This document shows positions 6,245 through 9,506 of a stretch of DNA of 9,506 nt, piece after piece. The translations under genes were made by a program, and so were the position numbers. The first letter of the stretch is position 1. The number at the start of each line of letters is the position of its first letter. The notes under the pieces are model-generated. The model worked only from the letters and a program-made list of their open reading frames with translations. It was not told the origin of the DNA and made no database searches. The stretch comes from Candidatus Iainarchaeum sp. (lineage in GTDB: Archaea; Iainarchaeota; Iainarchaeia; Iainarchaeales; JAAZKV01): NCBI GenBank assembly GCA_028690725.1, contig JAQVAR010000027.1, forward strand, positions 1-9,506, given 5' to 3'.

Positions 6245-6301
6245 TTTTCTTCCTGTTTTTGGCCCTTTTCCTTCAGGTCCTGTTCTATCTCTTCTTGGCA
6301 T
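6227..6301 (-). CDS. DUF5320-like mini-protein (24 aa)
   Basis: A short gene that automatic callers would miss. The product starts MPRRDRTGPEGKGPKTGR and ends KKGKCK. It aligns position by position with the first 24 residues of the DUF5320 protein downstream (MPRGDGTGPNNLGPMTGR...YC), keeping the DxTGPxxxGPxTGR core and the Cys at residue 23. A clear Shine-Dalgarno GGAGGG (6308-6313) lies 6 nt before the ATG, and the operon promoter is directly upstream, so it is the first gene of the operon. It may be a shortened paralogue made by tandem duplication. Its stop codon abuts hairpin element A, with a second copy of its last 18 bp beyond. Function is unknown; the single Cys and basic tail may bind metal or nucleic acid, which is a guess. 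Confidence 0.7.
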   Translation of the reverse strand: MPRRDRTGPEGKGPKTGRKKGKCK

Positions 6302-6314
6302 TTAAATCCCTCCA

Positions 6315-6336
6315 ATTATGAATTATGATTCATAAT
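6315..6336. promoter_or_regulatory. Operator-like palindrome 1 of the DUF5320/DUF134 operon
   Basis: Perfect inverted repeat with 9-bp arms ATTATGAAT / ATTCATAAT and a 4-bp spacer, lying just upstream of the Shine-Dalgarno of the first gene. The inner half-site ATGAAT-N4-ATTCAT is the same as in palindrome 2, and the centres are 22 bp apart, about two helical turns. Confidence 0.65.
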
Positions 6337-6339
6337 ATA

Positions 6340-6355
6340 ATGAATATATATTCAT
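6340..6355. promoter_or_regulatory. Operator-like palindrome 2 of the DUF5320/DUF134 operon
   Basis: Perfect 16-bp palindrome ATGAAT-ATAT-ATTCAT, centred at 6347.5. It would sit between the candidate TATA box (6361-6374) and the start site, so a bound protein should block transcription. With palindrome 1 it makes a matched pair on the same face of the DNA. Confidence 0.65.
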
Positions 6356-6360
6356 AACTC

Positions 6361-6374
6361 TTTTTAAATATATC
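6361..6374 (-). promoter_or_regulatory. Candidate TATA box of the DUF5320/DUF134 operon
   Basis: The minus strand reads GATATATTTAAAAA. A start about 25 bp downstream would be near 6340, giving a leader of about 40 nt that contains palindrome 1 and the Shine-Dalgarno. The AT-rich centre of palindrome 2 is an alternative TATA. Confidence 0.45.
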
Positions 6375-6466
6375 TGTTGTTTTGAAAAGTTCGAAAAATT
6401 AGTATTTTTGTAGTTTAAATATTTTTACATTTTTTTTTATTATTTTTTGGATAGTTTTTATTTTTT

Positions 6467-7363
6467 TTATTCTCCTAAAACAATTGTTTTTTCTTCTAGT
6501 ATTAGCAAACTTTTTTCTGATTGTGTTACCATTGCTCCTTTTACTTCTTTTAGTCCTGGAAAAGTTTCAAATACACTTGCCTTCATTAATTCTCTTAATC
6601 CAATAATAAATTGGAATTCATTTAATTTTGTTTCTTTTCTTAACCATCTTTCCGAGAATGGTAGTCCTGAACATTTTTTTGCTTTTTCTAATATTTTTCT
6701 TCCGTAAATGTTTCTAACATTTTTTCCTTCTTTTAATGAAAATATTTCTACTTGTGGTGATTCGCTAACAATTCCTTTTCCTGTTGTCGCAAATGGTTCT
6801 ATTGCTATTGCTCCTTCTTCTAAAACAGCGGTTGTTCCACTAGCATGATTTGGTATGCTTGGAAATGAATGAATATCATTTTTTGCTAAACCATGTCCGC
6901 CCAAATTATATATTGGGTTAAAACCTTTTTCTTTTAATGTCGTTTCTATTTCTTTGCTTATGTCATCAATTTTTTTTCCAAATCCTGCTTTTGTAATAGC
7001 ATTTTCTAATGCTAGTTCGTTTGCTTCTATTTGTTTTGCGTGTTCATTATTTAGATTAATTGTTATTGCTCCGTCGCAAATATATCCTTCTACTTGTACT
7101 CCTAAATCAATTTTTAACAAGTCTTCTTTTTTTAATATTCTATCATCTTCTTTTTTTCCGTTTGGAGTAAAATGTGCTGCTTCTTCGTTTAAACTAAGAT
7201 TTGTTGGGAAAGCAAGTCCTGCTTCTTCTATTATTTTTGTTTCTATTTTTTCTGCTAATTCTAATAAACTAATTTCTTCAACAACTTTTTTTCTAGCAAA
7301 TTTAATAACATTTTTCCAAACTTCACCAGCTTTCTTATAATTATTAATTTCTTTTGTTTCCAT
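6467..7363 (-). CDS. map: Methionyl aminopeptidase, type II
   Basis: Cytosolic dinuclear-metal enzyme that removes the initiator Met from new proteins. The 298-residue length is normal for archaeal type II enzymes. The five metal ligands of the pita-bread fold are present: D86 (KIDLG), D97 (ICDGAI), H157 (GGHGL), E189 (IAIEPFAT) and E283 (TQSEKS). Catalytic histidines H64 (EEAAHFTP) and H165 (NDIHSFPS) are also in place. The insert of about 60 residues between E189 and E283 holds the helical subdomain that marks type II. Start 7363 is favoured because a TATA box lies exactly 26 bp upstream, implying a leaderless mRNA, and no Shine-Dalgarno is seen. It therefore has its own promoter although it follows the polymerase gene on the same strand. 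Confidence 0.95.
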   Translation of the reverse strand: METKEINNYKKAGEVWKNVIKFARKKVVEEISLLELAEKIETKIIEEAGLAFPTNLSLNEEAAHFTPNGKKEDDRILKKEDLLKIDLGVQVEGYICDGAITINLNNEHAKQIEANELALENAITKAGFGKKIDDISKEIETTLKEKGFNPIYNLGGHGLAKNDIHSFPSIPNHASGTTAVLEEGAIAIEPFATTGKGIVSESPQVEIFSLKEGKNVRNIYGRKILEKAKKCSGLPFSERWLRKETKLNEFQFIIGLRELMKASVFETFPGLKEVKGAMVTQSEKSLLILEEKTIVLGE

Positions 7364-7385
7364 AACAAATTATTTCTACTTAAGT

Positions 7386-7393
7386 TTTATAAA
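7386..7393 (-). promoter_or_regulatory. TATA box for map (leaderless)
   Basis: TTTATAAA on the minus strand, a canonical archaeal box A centred about 26 bp before ATG 7363, with the purine-rich GAAG just upstream as a possible BRE. Confidence 0.6.
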
Positions 7394-7448
7394 CTTCATT
7401 AAAAATAGTATTTTTAATTTAGGAAAATATTTTTTGATTTTTTTTGTT

Positions 7449-7575
7449 TCAATTCCATGCGTTTAAACCGGTTTGTTTTCCACGCACGGCTTGCTCCGTG
7501 CACACGCGTACTATTTTCGCTTATGGCTTGATAAACTTTTTCAAAACCATTGTTTTAATCCGCTTTGTTTTCCAC
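7449..7575 (-). mobile_element. Hairpin element copy B (57 bp) flanked by duplicated 3' end of polB
   Basis: The element at 7484-7540 begins with the same hairpin GCACGG / CCGTGC (7484-7489, 7496-7501; loop CTTGCT) and 23-bp core as copy A, and also ends in GATAA before the stop codon. On one side (7541-7575) lie the last 35 bp of polB. On the other (7449-7483) is a diverged second copy, 28 of 35 identical. That copy reads GKQTGLNAWN-stop against GKQSGLKQWF-stop in the gene, a decayed PIP box. The left boundary given by the duplication coincides with the first base of the hairpin, as in copy A. Confidence 0.7.
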
Positions 7576-9506
7576 CTTGTATTAAATCCTCTTCGCTGTA
7601 ACCTAGTTCTCTTAAAATTTTTATTACTGCTGGCATTATTTGGTTTTGAATATAATATTCTTCGTCATAATTTCCTTCGCTAACAAATTCTTCTAGTTCT
7701 GCTTTTTCTGAAATACTTTTACCATTTTTTGTTATTATAAAGCTTAGTAAGGATCCGATGCTAATGTCCTTTCCTTTTTCAATAGCTTTTTTTGCTGCTG
7801 CTACGTGTGGTCCTATTGAATTATAATCTTCTACTTTTCTTTTTAGCATTGTGATTATTGATAATTCTTCTTTTTTCACTTTTCCTGTTTTTAATTCTTT
7901 TATTATTTTTCTAACATATTCTGCTGCTTTTTCTGGTTCTCCTTCTTTTAATACTAATTCTATTACTTTTCTTTGAGTTTCTTTTGCTAGTTCGCACCAG
8001 TCTCTTCTAACATATTCAAACCCAACTATTTTCAAATTATTTTTTTCATCTATTAGAGCATATCTTTTTTTTGCTGCACCCCCCTCTTTTTTTGTTACAA
8101 ATATTCCTCTTTTATAATAACCATCTAATTCTAATTCCATTGTTTCTGGTAATTCGTTATTAATTTTTTCTAAAAAAGTTTCAACATCTTTTTTTGTTTT
8201 GTCTTTCATTAGTAAAAAATTTGAATCTGTGTTGTGTAATAATATTTGTCCGCATGCATCAACAAAATTTTCGTTGTCTTTTACGCTTAAATCATAAACT
8301 TCTCCAGAATATTCTTCTCTTGCTATTTTTGTTTTAATATTATTGTTATATTTTGTTGATGTTTGTATTGAGTGAGTATCTTTTTCTTTTCTATATCTTA
8401 TAGTAAAATTTTGGTCTAATTGTCTTAATAATAAACTTAGTCCTGATATTAATCCTAATGATTTTGTTTCTATTTTAAAATTATTTTTTTTGTATTCTTC
8501 GCTATAACCTAATTTTTCATTAACTATTCTTGAACCATCGCCTTCAATTATTTTTTCTAAAATTATTTTTTTGTATTTTTTTGGAACATTGTAAATAAAA
8601 TCTGGTAATTTTTTTCCGTGACTTTTTTGTCCACACAAACAACTAAATAATTGTGCGCTTGTTTCATTCATCATTTGTAATTTGTGTGTTTTATCAAAAT
8701 ACTTAATTGTCTTATTGTTGTAATTAATTGTTCTTTCTTTTTTTGTTGATTGTATCACACAGGTTTTGGCATTTATAAATAATTTGTGATAATCTTTTTC
8801 TAATTCTTTTAACCAATTTATATCTGAGGAAGCTATGCTGGCGCCTCTTTTTGTTTTACAAGTTTTTATTGTTGTTGCGCTTCCTTCTGCAATGTATGCT
8901 CCAAGTAATTTACATAATGCTTCAAATTCTTTGCTTTTTAAATTAATTTTTCTTTTTATTTTTATTTGTTTTTTTAAGTTAAAAAAGCCAAACCAAATAT
9001 GTTTGCCATCAGTATGCCATTGACTTATTTTGGTTTGATTTTTATATCGTCTTATATAATGGTATTCTTTTGCAATTTCAAATAAATCAATTTCTTTAAT
9101 TTCTTTTCCTAATGGAATATTTTTTACTGAAAATAATTTTTTATTTTTCATTTGTTTTGGTTTTGTTTCTTTAAAACCATTTTTTGTTTCTACTAAAATT
9201 GAGTGGTCTTCTGTTACAATTGTTTCTCCAAATTTTTGGTTGATTCTATAAATTTTTTTGTTTGTTTTGTGTTTTATTACTGCTATTATTTCTTTCCACT
9301 CTGCTTTTTTTGTTTTTTTATTAACTGATAATGCAAAACAATTTTTTGGGTGTTTTAATTTTTTGTTATCTCTTTCCCATTGAAGATCATCAATTTCTTT
9401 ATAAAATTCTTCAATGTTTTTTATTTTTATTTCTTCAGAATCTTTTATTGTTATAAATCTGTCTTTTGTAATGCTATCTGAATATAATACTTCAAAATCA
9501 TTTTCT
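7541..9506 (-). CDS. polB: Family B DNA polymerase with intein, 3' part (start lies beyond the window)
   Basis: Replicative-type DNA polymerase. The frame is open from the stop at 7541 to the window edge; the ATG at 9151 is inside the intein and is not a start. In order of translation: ten extein residues ending VLYSD (9476-9505), the intein, then 229 extein residues starting TDSNFLL. Spliced, the joint reads VLYSD-TDS, the motif C catalytic aspartates that bind Mg2+. The C-terminal extein carries KKRYALIDEKNNLKIVGFEYVRRDWCELAKETQ (KxY region, thumb) and YDEEYYIQNQIMPAVIKILRELGYSEEDLI. It ends in QSGLKQWF, a PIP box for binding the PCNA sliding clamp. The palm, finger and exonuclease domains lie outside the window. 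Hairpin element B follows the stop by a few bases. Confidence 0.95.
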   Translation of the reverse strand, partial: ENDFEVLYSDSITKDRFITIKDSEEIKIKNIEEFYKEIDDLQWERDNKKLKHPKNCFALSVNKKTKKAEWKEIIAVIKHKTNKKIYRINQKFGETIVTEDHSILVETKNGFKETKPKQMKNKKLFSVKNIPLGKEIKEIDLFEIAKEYHYIRRYKNQTKISQWHTDGKHIWFGFFNLKKQIKIKRKINLKSKEFEALCKLLGAYIAEGSATTIKTCKTKRGASIASSDINWLKELEKDYHKLFINAKTCVIQSTKKERTINYNNKTIKYFDKTHKLQMMNETSAQLFSCLCGQKSHGKKLPDFIYNVPKKYKKIILEKIIEGDGSRIVNEKLGYSEEYKKNNFKIETKSLGLISGLSLLLRQLDQNFTIRYRKEKDTHSIQTSTKYNNNIKTKIAREEYSGEVYDLSVKDNENFVDACGQILLHNTDSNFLLMKDKTKKDVETFLEKINNELPETMELELDGYYKRGIFVTKKEGGAAKKRYALIDEKNNLKIVGFEYVRRDWCELAKETQRKVIELVLKEGEPEKAAEYVRKIIKELKTGKVKKEELSIITMLKRKVEDYNSIGPHVAAAKKAIEKGKDISIGSLLSFIITKNGKSISEKAELEEFVSEGNYDEEYYIQNQIMPAVIKILRELGYSEEDLIQGGKQSGLKQWF
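8231..9475 (-). mobile_element. Complete LAGLIDADG intein in polB (pol-c site, 415 aa)
   Basis: Self-splicing protein element with a homing endonuclease domain. It begins at Ser1 (SITKDRFITI) and ends LLHN (His414, Asn415), followed by extein Thr, which is the +1 nucleophile. Block B is GETIVTEDHSILVE with Thr88 and His91 (TxxH). The endonuclease has both LAGLIDADG motifs: LLGAYIAEG with Glu197 and LEKIIEGDG with Asp313, both with the acidic residue needed for cutting; KKLPDFIY between them is the block D motif. Block F is EVYDLSVKDNENFVDACG. All splicing and endonuclease residues visible are intact, so it is predicted to be active in both. It lies between the first Asp and the Thr of YxDTDS. 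Confidence 0.93.

Noticed and set aside
7449..7475. CRISPR-repeat-like sequence (GGTTTAAAC ... GGAATTGAAAC on the minus strand)
   Set aside because: Only one copy and no spacers. It is explained as the duplicated 3' end of polB.
7541..9151. Separate endonuclease/polymerase gene starting at ATG 9151
   Set aside because: The frame has no stop upstream to the window edge, and the upstream residues form the intein N-terminal half with block B and the extein end VLYSD. The ATG is internal Met109 of the intein.

Overview
The window looks like chromosomal DNA from a very AT-rich, compact archaeon, most likely a DPANN-type lineage (Woesearchaeota/Pacearchaeota-like). The placement is inference. It rests on a type II methionyl aminopeptidase, a family B DNA polymerase with an archaeal PIP box and an intein, a class III signal peptide of the QGTIEYL type, TATA boxes about 26 bp upstream of start codons (leaderless promoters), tRNA genes without encoded CCA, and an archaeal-type DUF134/DUF5320 gene pair. 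Nearly everything is on the minus strand; only tRNA-Arg and one small ORF are on the plus strand.

Layout from left to right. 1-268: N-terminal part of histidyl-tRNA synthetase (minus), directly downstream of tRNA-His(GUG) at 284-357, so the enzyme and its own tRNA appear to form one transcription unit. 649-831: a small basic ORF (plus). 877-3000: a 707-residue surface protein with a pilin-type signal, an Ig-like domain and a Gly/Asn-rich beta-helix-like repeat region. 3089-3749: TrkA/RCK subunit with a frameshift at its fifth codon. 3871-5343: TrkH-type K+ channel/transporter subunit; together the two make a K+ uptake system. 5412-5483: tRNA-Arg(GCG), whose 3' end is one base from the stop codon of the converging DUF134 regulator gene. 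5485-6301: DUF134 regulator, DUF5320 protein and a 24-residue DUF5320-like mini-protein in one operon, behind two matched palindromes that overlap the promoter. 6467-7363: type II methionyl aminopeptidase with a leaderless-type promoter. 7541-9506: 3' part of a family B DNA polymerase interrupted by a complete 415-residue LAGLIDADG intein at the catalytic YxDTDS motif.

The most unusual feature is a family of tiny hairpin insertions. Two related elements (55 and 57 bp, sharing a perfect 23-bp core) sit directly after the stop codons of the mini-gene and of the polymerase. Each is followed by a second copy of that gene's last 18 or 35 bp, including the stop codon. The outer boundary set by the duplicated host sequence falls on the same base of the element (the first base of the hairpin) in both cases. 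A third, different hairpin insert (45 bp) interrupts the start of the pilin gene and is flanked by an 18-bp duplication of the signal-peptidase motif, kept in frame. Together they suggest small mobile or recombination-driven elements that insert in coding ends while preserving the protein.
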